In this document: positions 6,619-13,603 of the stretch, piece by piece
How positions within the stretch are numbered: position 1 is the first letter of the stretch
Layout of the letters: every line of letters begins with the position of its first letter
Source: CAZONU01 sp965370045
GTDB taxonomy: Bacteria > Planctomycetota > SZUA-567 > JAKLDR01
Assembly (NCBI GenBank): GCA_965370045.1
Contig: CBDUSI010000117.1
Location: 1 to 14,064, forward strand
Direction of reading: 5' to 3'
DNA: 14,064 nucleotides
Made by a program: the position numbers and the translations under genes
The notes under the pieces: generated by a model
Told to the model about the DNA's origin: nothing
Database searches by the model: none
What the model saw: only the letters and a program-made list of their open reading frames with translations

Positions 6619-7218
6619 ATGCGACGGCGAAATGTTCTTCTACCGGCAGCGTTGGCGGCTCTGGCCTGCTGCGCCGCCGGCTGCGGGCCACGTCCCGAGA
6701 GCTGGGCCGAGCCGCTTGAGCGCCCCGGCCTCCCCAACCTGCACAGGGTCAGCAAGACTCTCTACCGCAGCGCCCAACCGCGCGCCGCGGGCTTCGCGGA
6801 GATGAAGAAGCTGGGCGTCCGAACGGTGATCAACCTGCGCACCTCGGACTCCGACCGCGAGCACATCGCCGGGACGAAAATGGCTTACGAGCGCATACCC
6901 TTCCGCTCCCGCCCCATGAAGGACGAACACGTAATCCGCTTCCTCAAGCTGGTCACTGACGCGAAAAGACAGCCGGTGCTGGTCCACTGCCGGGCGGGGG
7001 CCGACCGCACCGGGGTGATGTGCGCGGTCTACCGCGTGGTCGTCCAGGGCTGGAGCAAACCCGACGCCATACGAGAGATGACCCGCGGCGGCTACCACTT
7101 CCACGGACTGCTGTTCCGCAACCTGGTGCACTACATCCGGGAGCTGGACGTTGAGGAAATCCGCCGCCGGGCGGGCCTCGGCCGGAAGCGCGGGCAGAGG
7201 GCCAGGAAGGCCGCCTGA
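6619..7218 (+). CDS. lipoprotein dual-specificity/tyrosine phosphatase
   Basis: 199 residues. The N-terminus is a lipoprotein signal: basic MRRRN, a short hydrophobic stretch and AAGC with lipidation expected at Cys22 (Cys17 is less likely). Position +2 is Gly, so the E. coli Asp-avoidance signal is absent and outer-membrane sorting would be predicted under that rule. The catalytic domain covers ~38-175: LYRSAQP (48-54), LGVRTVINLR (65-74) and the P-loop HCRAGADRTG (123-132) with nucleophile Cys124 and Arg130. This is the Cys-x5-Arg phosphatase fold, in the DSP/Siw14-like group rather than the low-molecular-weight type. The C-terminus is basic (RKRGQRARKAA). It starts 14 bases after the ATPase with a weak ribosome site, and is probably the last gene of the lysS transcript. 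The substrate is unknown (phosphoprotein, inositol phosphate or lipid phosphate). It may itself be cargo of the adjacent Lol-like exporter. Confidence 0.88.
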   Translation: MRRRNVLLPAALAALACCAAGCGPRPESWAEPLERPGLPNLHRVSKTLYRSAQPRAAGFAEMKKLGVRTVINLRTSDSDREHIAGTKMAYERIPFRSRPMKDEHVIRFLKLVTDAKRQPVLVHCRAGADRTGVMCAVYRVVVQGWSKPDAIREMTRGGYHFHGLLFRNLVHYIRELDVEEIRRRAGLGRKRGQRARKAA

Positions 7219-7239
7219 CTCCCCCCCCCGGATTGAAAC

Positions 7240-7268
7240 TTGACGAAATGCGGCGCAACGTATGGAAT
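7240..7268 (+). promoter_or_regulatory. sigma70-like promoter for DUF4139 gene
   Basis: TTGACG (7240-7245) is followed after 17 bases by TGGAAT (7263-7268); TATGGA at 7261 with a 15-base spacer is a poorer reading. It lies 22 bases after the phosphatase stop, so the DUF4139 gene probably has its own transcript with a leader of about 70 bases. Confidence 0.5.
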
Positions 7269-7270
7269 AG

Positions 7271-7287
7271 ACCCCGCCCCGCGGGGT
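7271..7287 (+). other. perfect GC hairpin in the 5' leader of the DUF4139 gene
   Basis: ACCCCGC pairs with GCGGGGT around a CCC loop, a 7-bp stem falling at the expected transcription start. No T run follows, so it is not an intrinsic terminator. It could protect the 5' end of the mRNA or end upstream transcription by another route. A less regular G-rich inverted segment follows at 7295-7314. Confidence 0.4.
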
Positions 7288-7346
7288 GATGACGGACAGG
7301 GGCCCGAGGGGGTCCTTCTTTCGACGGCTATTGGGAGGAAGAGAGC

Positions 7347-9086
7347 ATGAGCAAGCTGCTGTTGTGCGCGGCCGGGCTGCTGCTGGTCTCGGCGGCGGGC
7401 GCCGCTGAGCCCGCCGGGGTCAAGAGCCGGATCAGCGCCGTAACCGTGTACCTGGACCACGCATTGGTAACCCGCAGCGCCTCGGTTCGGGCGCCGAAGG
7501 GCCGGACCGAGTTCGCTTTCACCGGCCTGCCGGGGGAGTTGGCCGACGGCTCCATCCGGGTCAAGGTGCAGGGCGCCACGCTGCGCGGCGTGCGCGTGGA
7601 GCGCGTGTTCCTGGAGCGCACCGACAAAGCCGAGGTCCGCAAGCTGGAGGATGACATCCAGAAGCTCCAGGACGGGGAGAAAGCCCTGCGCGACGAGCTG
7701 GGACTGCTCTCTTCGGAGGTCGCCTTCGTCAACAGCCTGCGCTACACGACTCCCCAGAAGCTCAACCGCAAGCTCGCCGAGGGGGAGCTCAAGCTGCCGG
7801 ACATAGCCACGGCCGGCAAGCTCCTGGACTTCATCAGCGCGCGCCTGAGCGCCAACGCAAAGAAGAAGCGCGACCTGGGAATCAAGCTCCGCGAGCTCTC
7901 TCCCAGGATCAGCGCCAAGCGGCGCGAGTTGGGCGAGAAGCGCGCCGCCGGGCGCCTGGAGCAGAAGAAAGTAACCGTGACCCTGGAGGCCCCAGCGGCT
8001 GCCGCCGCCACCGTGAAGCTCTCCTACCTGCTGCCCGGGGCCATGTGGTTCCCCAGCTACGACGTGCGCGCGAACATGGAGAAGGGCGAGCTGGAACTGA
8101 CCTACTACGGGGTCATCCAGCAAGCCACCGGCGAGGTCTGGACGGGTGCGGAGCTGACCCTCAGCGCCAGCCGCCCCGCGCGGAGAAGCTCCAAGCCCAA
8201 GCTGGTCCCCTGGCTGCTGGGTGGGCCGCGGACCGGCCGGGCCCGGGTCGTGCAGCAAGCCGTATTCAATCAGAAGCTCCAGATCGGGAAGCAGTACGCC
8301 GGGCGCTACAAGGTCTGGCAGGAGCCCCACCGGAACCTTCTCCGCAACGTCTACCAGGTGGCGCGCGTCCTGCGCACGGTGGCCGCCCGCAGCACCTCGC
8401 TGGCCTTCCCGGTGCCCACCCGCGAGACGGTGCTCACCGACGGAAAGCCCCACCGCGTGACCCTGGCGGTCGAGAAGCTCAAGCTCCGGCCGGAGTATTC
8501 GGCGGTGCCGGAGCTGTCGCTGGCCACCTACGTCACCGGCAAGGCGGTCAACGCCAGCAAGCTGCCGCTGCTGCCCGGGGACGCCAGCGTGTACCTCGGC
8601 GGCGACCTCATCGGCACCAGCCAGGTGGCCTTCGTGGCCCCCGGCGAGGAGGCCGAGTTCTACCTGGGCGCCGCCGAGTCTATCAAAGTGACCCGGAAGC
8701 TGGACGCCAGGCTGAGCTCCATCCGCTCCTTCGGCAAGCGCCAGCGGGTGACGGTGACCTACTCCATCACCGTGGAGAACTTCAAGAAGCGGCCGGTCGA
8801 GCTGGCCGTGGAGGAGGCCCTGCCGGTCAGCCAGGTGACCGGCATCAGGGTGCGGATCGCCAAGTTCGCGGTGCCGCCGGCGAAGAGCGAGCGGGGCGTA
8901 ACCAGGTGGGACCTCTCCGTCCCGGCCGGCGGCAAGCGGGTCATCACCATCTCCTACACCATCGACGCGCCGCTGGCGATGATCTCCGGCTGGACCGCTT
9001 CCGGCGACGCCGCGACGCCCTCGGTGCGCGCTCCCGCGGGCCTCGACCGGGCCGAACAGTGGGTCCAGGAACTCAGGAAGAAGTAG
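7347..9086 (+). CDS. secreted DUF4140/DUF4139-domain protein (mucoidy inhibitor MuiA family)
   Basis: 579 residues. ATG at 7347 is preceded by GGGAGGA (7333-7339). A signal peptide ends near residue 19 (MSKLLLCAAGLLLVSAAGA). Residues ~27-130 match the DUF4140 N-terminal region (ISAVTVYLDHALVTRSASV, FTGLPGELADGSIRV). Charged heptad-like stretches at ~90-125 and ~163-208 predict coiled coil. The DUF4139 domain runs from ~222 to ~550, with WFPSYDVR (234-241), YYGVIQQATGEVWTGAELTLS (253-273), PKLVPWLLGG (~284-293), the EEAEFYLGAAESIKVTRKL stretch (~432-450) and a C-terminal strand ending RVITISYTID. The family is named for suppression of mucoid growth when expressed; its biochemical role is unknown. 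It is probably an exported envelope protein. It has its own promoter and a strong 3' hairpin, so it is likely monocistronic. Confidence 0.9.
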   Translation: MSKLLLCAAGLLLVSAAGAAEPAGVKSRISAVTVYLDHALVTRSASVRAPKGRTEFAFTGLPGELADGSIRVKVQGATLRGVRVERVFLERTDKAEVRKLEDDIQKLQDGEKALRDELGLLSSEVAFVNSLRYTTPQKLNRKLAEGELKLPDIATAGKLLDFISARLSANAKKKRDLGIKLRELSPRISAKRRELGEKRAAGRLEQKKVTVTLEAPAAAAATVKLSYLLPGAMWFPSYDVRANMEKGELELTYYGVIQQATGEVWTGAELTLSASRPARRSSKPKLVPWLLGGPRTGRARVVQQAVFNQKLQIGKQYAGRYKVWQEPHRNLLRNVYQVARVLRTVAARSTSLAFPVPTRETVLTDGKPHRVTLAVEKLKLRPEYSAVPELSLATYVTGKAVNASKLPLLPGDASVYLGGDLIGTSQVAFVAPGEEAEFYLGAAESIKVTRKLDARLSSIRSFGKRQRVTVTYSITVENFKKRPVELAVEEALPVSQVTGIRVRIAKFAVPPAKSERGVTRWDLSVPAGGKRVITISYTIDAPLAMISGWTASGDAATPSVRAPAGLDRAEQWVQELRKK

Positions 9087-9102
9087 GCCGAACCGCGGCG
9101 GC

Positions 9103-9132
9103 GGGCGCCCTCTCGAGAGGGAGGGGGCGCCC
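9103..9132. terminator. strong palindromic stem-loop downstream of DUF4139 gene
   Basis: Outer arms GGGCGCC (9103-9109) and GGCGCCC (9126-9132) enclose the palindrome CCTCTCGAGAGG, leaving an AGGG bulge. The structure begins 16 bases after the stop. No T run follows (ACGCCGAA), so termination would be Rho-assisted or the hairpin protects the 3' end. Confidence 0.5.
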
Positions 9133-9207
9133 ACGCCGAACAGGCAAGATATAGGCCCGGGCTTCGCTGCAATCGGTGACTCTCAGGGCCCGGGGCGGGA
9201 AAGCCGC

Positions 9208-9235
9208 TTGAGCCGGGAGGCGAGGTGGAGATAAT
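9208..9235 (+). promoter_or_regulatory. sigma70-like promoter for phosphoesterase gene
   Basis: TTGAGC (9208-9213), 16 bases, GATAAT (9230-9235); the -10 box matches five of six and the -35 box four of six consensus bases. The leader would be about 68 bases. The rest of the 9087-9309 spacer holds the stem-loop at 9103-9132 and nothing else I can assign. Confidence 0.45.
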
Positions 9236-9309
9236 CACGGGCGGAAGAGGTCGAGAGAGATGTCCTGGAAGTGCCATCCGGGAAATGCCGGTTTAAGCAA
9301 GGGGGACGC

Positions 9310-10341
9310 ATGCCACTCCGGACGATTGCAGCGCTGACTCTCCTGGTCACCGGGCTCGCCCCCGTCGCGCCGGTCGCGCTGGCTGCCGGGGCCAAGCGCG
9401 CCCCATTCACCATCGCCGTGCTCCCGGACACGCAGAAGTACTCGCAGATACATCCGGAGACATTCACCGCCCAGACCCGGTGGATCAAGGCCAACCGGGA
9501 CAAGGAGAACATCAAGTTCGTGGCCCACCTCGGGGACGTGGTGCAGACCGGACGCCTGGAAAAGGAGTGGATCAACGCTGACCGGAGCATGAAGATACTC
9601 GACGGCGTGGTGCCCTACGGGATCGCCCTCGGCAACCACGACTACAACGGCACCACACGGCGCAACAGCACCCTCTTCAACAAGTTCTTTCCGCCCTCGC
9701 GCTTCGCGAAGTATCGCTGGTACGGCGGCGGCTACGACAAGAAGACGAACGACAACAGCTGCCAGCGCTTCAAGGCCGCGGGCATGGACTTCCTGGTGGT
9801 CTGCCTGGAGCTGGGCCCCCGCGACGAGGTGCTCAAGTGGGCCGGGGACCTGGTCGCGCGCCACCCCCGCCACCGGACCATCGTGGTTACCCACTGCTAC
9901 CTGAACCGCGACGGCACGCGCATAACCAAGAAGGAGAAAGGCGGTCCCGGCACCTACGTCAAGAAGAACAACGACGGCGAGGAGATGTGGACCAAGTTCG
10001 TCTCCCGGCACAAGAACATCTTCATGCTGCTCTGCGGGCACATAATACGCACGCCCGGCGCGCGGCTGAGCAGCAAGGGCGTCAAGGGCAACACCGTCCA
10101 CCAGTTGCTGTCCAACTACCAGGGCCTGCGTAACGGCGGCAACGGCTGGCTGCGCCTGATGAAGTTCGCGCCCGGGGAGAACAAGATACACGTCAAGACC
10201 TACTCGCCCACGCTCAAGAAGTTCTGGGCAGAAAAGAAGAAGAGCAAGAAGAAAGACAACAAGAAGAGCCTGGACGCCCACCGCTTCACGCTCGACTACA
10301 ACATGGACTTGAAGGCCAAGTCCCCGGCAACCACCCGCTGA
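9310..10341 (+). CDS. secreted calcineurin-like metallophosphoesterase ('DTQ' subgroup)
   Basis: 343 residues. ATG at 9310 is chosen over an in-frame GTG at 9271: it has AGGGGGA (9299-9305) upstream and gives a proper signal peptide ending near residue 25 (LAPVAPVALA). Phosphoesterase motifs in order: VLPDTQKYS (38-45, Asp40), HLGDVVQTG (73-81, Asp76), GNHDYNG (108-114, Asn109/His110), VVTHCY (192-197, His195) and LCGHIIR (241-247, His244). Two residues usually binding metal 1 are different: the His of DxH is Gln42 and the last His of GHxH is Ile246. The later NYQGLRNGGNGWLRLMKF (269-286) and TYSP (297-300) are typical of a secreted subgroup with the same features, as I recall it. A lysine-rich stretch lies at ~302-319 (KKKSKKKDNKK). 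The substrate is unknown; exported phosphomonoesterase or phosphodiesterase activity is plausible. Monocistronic by context. Confidence 0.9.
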   Translation: MPLRTIAALTLLVTGLAPVAPVALAAGAKRAPFTIAVLPDTQKYSQIHPETFTAQTRWIKANRDKENIKFVAHLGDVVQTGRLEKEWINADRSMKILDGVVPYGIALGNHDYNGTTRRNSTLFNKFFPPSRFAKYRWYGGGYDKKTNDNSCQRFKAAGMDFLVVCLELGPRDEVLKWAGDLVARHPRHRTIVVTHCYLNRDGTRITKKEKGGPGTYVKKNNDGEEMWTKFVSRHKNIFMLLCGHIIRTPGARLSSKGVKGNTVHQLLSNYQGLRNGGNGWLRLMKFAPGENKIHVKTYSPTLKKFWAEKKKSKKKDNKKSLDAHRFTLDYNMDLKAKSPATTR

Positions 10342-10350
10342 CGAACCCGC

Positions 10351-10374
10351 GCCCCCCGGGCATTCGCGGGGGGC
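10351..10374 (+). terminator. GC-rich stem-loop downstream of phosphoesterase gene
   Basis: GCCCCCCG (10351-10358) pairs perfectly with CGGGGGGC (10367-10374) around an 8-base loop, ten bases after the stop. The following bases ACGACACTTGTCT are not a T run, so termination is likely but not classical. Confidence 0.5.
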
Positions 10375-10426
10375 ACGACACTTGTCTGGCGTCCCCTCCC
10401 CTGCCCTCCCCCACCCCGCCCCAACC

Positions 10427-10454
10427 TTGACAAAGCCGCCGGCCGGCCTAAACT
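10427..10454 (+). promoter_or_regulatory. strong sigma70-like promoter for ilvE operon
   Basis: TTGACA (10427-10432), a perfect -35 box, then 16 bases and TAAACT (10449-10454). The spacer contains the palindrome GGCCGGCC. Transcription near 10461 gives a leader of about 70 bases. It is the best promoter in the window. Confidence 0.7.
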
Positions 10455-10470
10455 CTCGGAAGTGAGGGCC

Positions 10471-10491
10471 GGGCCGTCCGGAAAGCGGCCC
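10471..10491 (+). other. stem-loop in the ilvE leader
   Basis: GGGCCG (10471-10476) pairs with CGGCCC (10486-10491) around a 9-base loop. No following T run and no leader peptide rich in Ile, Val or Leu is visible, so there is no direct support for attenuation by branched-chain amino acids. Confidence 0.3.
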
Positions 10492-10531
10492 CTCCGGGCT
10501 GCTTGAGTGACGCGCGGGAAGGAAGCACGCC

Positions 10532-11392
10532 ATGGGCAACAAGGTCTGGATTGACGGCGAGTACTACGAGGAAGACCAGGCCAAGATTTCGGTCTTCGAT
10601 CACGGACTGCTCTACGGCGACGGGATATTCGAGGGCATCCGCGTCTACGGCGGGAAGATATTCAAGTGCGAGGAGCACGTCAAGCGCCTGTACGACTCGG
10701 CCAAGGCCATCTGTCTGGAAATCCCCATGACCCCCGCCGAGGTCAGCGCGCAGATGTACGCCTGCCTGAAGACCAACGGGCTCACCGACGCCTACATCCG
10801 CCTGGTGGTCACCCGCGGGGTGGGCGACCTGGGGCTCGACCCCCGCAAGTGCCCCCGGGCCACGGTGATCATCATCGCCGCCTCGATAACCCTCTACCCC
10901 GAGGAGTTCTACGAGAAGGGCCTGGAGCTGGTCACCGCGGCCACCTCGCGCATCCCCCCGGAGAGCCTCAACCCGCGCGTCAAGAGCCTCAACTACCTCA
11001 ACAACATCCTGGCCAAGATCGAGGGCATCCAGGCCGGGGTCATCGAGGTGCTGATGCTCAACCACCTGGGCTTCGTGGCCGAGGGCTCCGGCGACAACAT
11101 CTTCGTGGTCAGCGACGGGGTGATCTACACCCCGCCGGTGGAGGCCGGCATCCTCAAGGGCATCACCCGCGACACGGTCATGGATCTGGCCCGGGAGGCC
11201 GGCCACCAGGTGGTCGAGAAGAACATCAGCCGCTACGAGGTCTACACCGCCGACGAGATGTTCCTCACCGGCTCGGCCGCTGAGGTCATCCCCGCGGTCA
11301 AGGTCGACGGCCGGGCCATCGGCGACGGCGTGCCCGGCCCGCTGACCCGGGAGCTCCGCGAGAGGTTCATGAAGCTGGTCGGCAGGGCCTAG
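10532..11392 (+). CDS. ilvE: branched-chain amino acid aminotransferase (fold-type IV PLP enzyme)
   Basis: 286 residues, the length of compact bacterial and archaeal IlvE. ATG at 10532 has GGGAAGGAAG (10516-10525) upstream. It would interconvert Leu, Ile and Val with their 2-oxo acids using 2-oxoglutarate/glutamate and PLP. Key features: WIDGEYY (6-12), SVFDHGLLYGDGIFEGIRVY (20-39), the PLP lysine expected at Lys151 in VKSLNYLNN, EGSGDNIFVV (184-193), GITRDTV (210-216) and the C-terminal DEMFLTGSAAEVIPAV (241-256). The last segment and GITRD favour IlvE over D-alanine transaminase or aminodeoxychorismate lyase of the same fold, though substrate choice is not proven from sequence. It heads a four-gene unit and is followed after 23 bases by the FHA-GAF-HD gene. 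Confidence 0.93.
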   Translation: MGNKVWIDGEYYEEDQAKISVFDHGLLYGDGIFEGIRVYGGKIFKCEEHVKRLYDSAKAICLEIPMTPAEVSAQMYACLKTNGLTDAYIRLVVTRGVGDLGLDPRKCPRATVIIIAASITLYPEEFYEKGLELVTAATSRIPPESLNPRVKSLNYLNNILAKIEGIQAGVIEVLMLNHLGFVAEGSGDNIFVVSDGVIYTPPVEAGILKGITRDTVMDLAREAGHQVVEKNISRYEVYTADEMFLTGSAAEVIPAVKVDGRAIGDGVPGPLTRELRERFMKLVGRA

Positions 11393-11415
11393 CAGGCCGG
11401 AACCGAGGAGCACAA

Positions 11416-13035
11416 ATGCCGCGCGTCAGGATCAAGACCGGTCCCAACTCGGGCCTCGTCCACAACGTGGGCGACGAGACCCTGACCATGGGCCGGGACA
11501 CCACCTGCACCATCCAGATCCTGGACAAGGGCGCCAGCCGCAACCACGCGGAGATATTCCGCATCGGCGAGATGTGCTTCATCCGCGACCTGACCAGCCG
11601 CAACGGCACCTACGTCAACGACGAGAAGGTCGGCGAGGAGCTGCTGCGCGAGGGCGACCGCATCCAGATCGGCAGCACCGTCCTGGTCTTCGAGAGCACC
11701 GCCGAGGTCCGCGGCGAGACCAAGGGCATCCGCTTCACCGAGGCCAGCGAGGAGGACTTCGGCCAGACCCTGGAGCTGCGCCTCGACGACCTGGCCGGCT
11801 TCGACGACGAGGACGAGAAGCCCGGCAGCCGGGACACCGCCAACTTCCGGGCGCTGTACCGCCTGGGCAAGATCATCAGCGCCGAGCGCGACGAGCAGCA
11901 GCTGATGAACAAGGTCCTCAAGTTCCTGGCCAGCGAGCTGCCCGCCGACGACCTCTACCTCTTCACCCGCGACGACACCACCAACAACCTGGTGGCCAAG
12001 GCCCGCCTGGAGCTGGAGCCCAGCGGCACCGCCCCGGTCAGCCGGACCATCATCCGCCGCTGCATCGCCGAGCAGCGCTCCATCCTCACCTCCGACGCGG
12101 CCCTGGACGCGCGCTTCAAGACCGGCGACAGCATCATCCTCAACCGCATCCGCTCGGTGGTCTGCGTGCCGCTGGTCAGCCAGGAGAAGATACGCGGCGT
12201 GCTCTACCTGGCCAGCTCGCGGGTGGGCCAGGCCTTCGTGGAGGAGGACCTTGAGCTGGCCACCGCCATCGGCACCCAGGTGGGCATCGCCCTGGAGAAC
12301 CTCCGCGCCACCCGGCGCCAGCGCGAGACCTTCTTCAGCGCCATCCGCACGCTGGTGGCGGTGGCCGAGACCCGCGACCCCAGCTCGATGGGACACTCCG
12401 AGCGGGTGGCCAGCTACGCGGGGGCCATCGCCGAGACCATGAACCTGCCCGAGCGCCAGAGGACCGCGGTGGGCCTGGCCGCGCTGCTCCACGACATCGG
12501 CAAGGCGGCAATCTCCGACCAGGCCCGGGGCAAGGACACCCGCCTGAACCTGGGCCCCGGCCAGGGCGGCGAGGAGCACGTCCGCCTGGGCGTGGAACTG
12601 GCTCGCAACATCATCGGCGCCGAGAACGTGCTGCCGGCCATCGCCAGCCACCACGAGCGCCACGACGGCTCCGGCTACCCCGCGGGTCTCAAGGGCGACG
12701 GGATACCCCTTGAGAGCCGCATCGTGGGCCTGGCCAACGTCTTCGACCGCATGCTCACCACCGGGGGCGACGACGACCTGGGCATGCCCATGAAGCAGGC
12801 CCTGGTGGCGGTGGGCAAGCTGGCCGGCAAGGAGTTCGACCCCGAGGCGGTCAAGGCCCTGCTGGTCAGCTACCGCAACGGCACGCTGTTCAAGGCCAAG
12901 AGCATCTTCGACGCCGAGGGCGCGACCAAGCAGCCCGACCCGCAGCCCGACCGGGAGCCTGACCCGCTGGCCGACACCGACGAGAAGAAAGTGATCGATC
13001 CCCAGGACGAGACCGACCATCCCGCCGAAAAGTAA
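11416..13035 (+). CDS. FHA-GAF-HD(GYP) signalling protein with altered HD active site
   Basis: 539 residues; ATG at 11416 has CGAGGAG (11404-11410) upstream. Three modules. FHA at ~5-95: Gly26-Arg27, SRNH (41-44) and Asn63-Gly64 are the phosphothreonine-binding residues. An acidic linker (~110-140) follows. GAF at ~145-298 (sensor fold, ligand unknown), ending VGIALENLRATRRQ, likely a signalling helix. HD-GYP-like domain at ~303-492: His327, His359-Asp360 (LLHDIGK), His388, His412-His413 and DGSGYPAGL (417-425). The next signature is degenerate: instead of ADxFDA...RPYR it has GLANVFDRM and no RPYR, placing Asn441 where a metal-ligand Asp is expected. The GIPD..L.KPGKL segment after HDIGK is also replaced by a Gly-rich stretch. 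It may be a weak or inactive cyclic-di-GMP phosphodiesterase, or an HD hydrolase of other specificity, controlled by a phosphorylated partner. The tail after ~500 is Pro/Asp/Glu-rich and disordered. It is cytoplasmic, with no membrane segment. Confidence 0.9.
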   Translation: MPRVRIKTGPNSGLVHNVGDETLTMGRDTTCTIQILDKGASRNHAEIFRIGEMCFIRDLTSRNGTYVNDEKVGEELLREGDRIQIGSTVLVFESTAEVRGETKGIRFTEASEEDFGQTLELRLDDLAGFDDEDEKPGSRDTANFRALYRLGKIISAERDEQQLMNKVLKFLASELPADDLYLFTRDDTTNNLVAKARLELEPSGTAPVSRTIIRRCIAEQRSILTSDAALDARFKTGDSIILNRIRSVVCVPLVSQEKIRGVLYLASSRVGQAFVEEDLELATAIGTQVGIALENLRATRRQRETFFSAIRTLVAVAETRDPSSMGHSERVASYAGAIAETMNLPERQRTAVGLAALLHDIGKAAISDQARGKDTRLNLGPGQGGEEHVRLGVELARNIIGAENVLPAIASHHERHDGSGYPAGLKGDGIPLESRIVGLANVFDRMLTTGGDDDLGMPMKQALVAVGKLAGKEFDPEAVKALLVSYRNGTLFKAKSIFDAEGATKQPDPQPDREPDPLADTDEKKVIDPQDETDHPAEK

Positions 13036-13048
13036 ACCGACCGGCATT

Positions 13049-13603
13049 ATGTTGAGCGAAGGCTCGCGCAAGGAACTTCTGGCCATCGCCCGAGCGTGCC
13101 TGGGGGCCGCGGTGCGCGGCGAGCCCGCCCCCGAGGTGGCCACCGAGAACCCCCAGCTCGCGACTCCCGGGGGCTGCTTCGTGACCTGCAAGAACGCCGG
13201 GCGGCTGCGCGGCTGCATCGGCTGCTTCGAGTCGGCCGAGCCCATCTACCAGACCGTGGCCCGCTACGCCGCGGTCAGCGCCACCCAGGACCCGCGCTTC
13301 AGCGCGCAGCGCATCACCCCCCGGGAACTGCCCGAGATCGACCTGGAGATATCGGTGCTCTCCCCCCGCGAGAAGATCGCCGACCCCCTGGAGTTCTCAC
13401 TCGGCGTCCACGGCATCTACGTTGAAATGAACGGGCGCTCGGGGTGCTTCCTGCCCCAGGTGGCCACTGAGCACAAGATGAGCAGGGAGCAGTTCCTCTC
13501 GGACTGCTGCGCTGGCAAAGCCGGCCTCTCGCCCGACGCCTGGCGCGACCCCGACGCCAGCGTATACGTGTTCACCGCGGAAATCATCAGCGAGAAGAAG
13601 TGA
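13049..13603 (+). CDS. amrA: AMMECR1-domain protein (AmmeMemoRadiSam protein A family)
   Basis: 184 residues, a single AMMECR1 domain. The family signature LRGCIG is at 53-58, preceded by GGCFVTCKNAG; ARYAAVSATQDPRF (71-84), LEISVLSPRE (99-108), GCFLPQVATE (132-141) and CCAGKAGL (153-160) are all typical. The protein is cysteine-rich (seven Cys). In bacteria this family usually accompanies a Memo protein and a radical SAM enzyme, forming an uncharacterised three-gene system; neither partner is in this window. It starts 13 bases after the FHA-GAF-HD stop with no strong ribosome site, suggesting coupled translation, and its stop overlaps the next start. The exact activity is unknown. Confidence 0.9.
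   Translation: MLSEGSRKELLAIARACLGAAVRGEPAPEVATENPQLATPGGCFVTCKNAGRLRGCIGCFESAEPIYQTVARYAAVSATQDPRFSAQRITPRELPEIDLEISVLSPREKIADPLEFSLGVHGIYVEMNGRSGCFLPQVATEHKMSREQFLSDCCAGKAGLSPDAWRDPDASVYVFTAEIISEKK

Noticed and set aside
7131..9134. 667-codon minus-strand open frame opposite the DUF4139 gene
   Set aside because: Low-complexity antisense translation spanning two genes and a promoter; the plus-strand gene has a signal peptide and family motifs.
9271..9309. Upstream GTG start for the phosphoesterase
   Set aside because: It would place a polar, basic stretch ahead of the signal peptide; the ATG at 9310 has a better ribosome site.
10455..10531. Leader peptide/attenuator in front of ilvE
   Set aside because: The only short frame from GTG 10463 has one Leu codon and no Ile cluster, and the hairpin lacks a T run.
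11389..13245. 618-codon minus-strand open frame opposite the FHA-GAF-HD gene
   Set aside because: Antisense shadow caused by strong GC bias at third positions; FHA and HD motifs are unambiguous on the plus strand.
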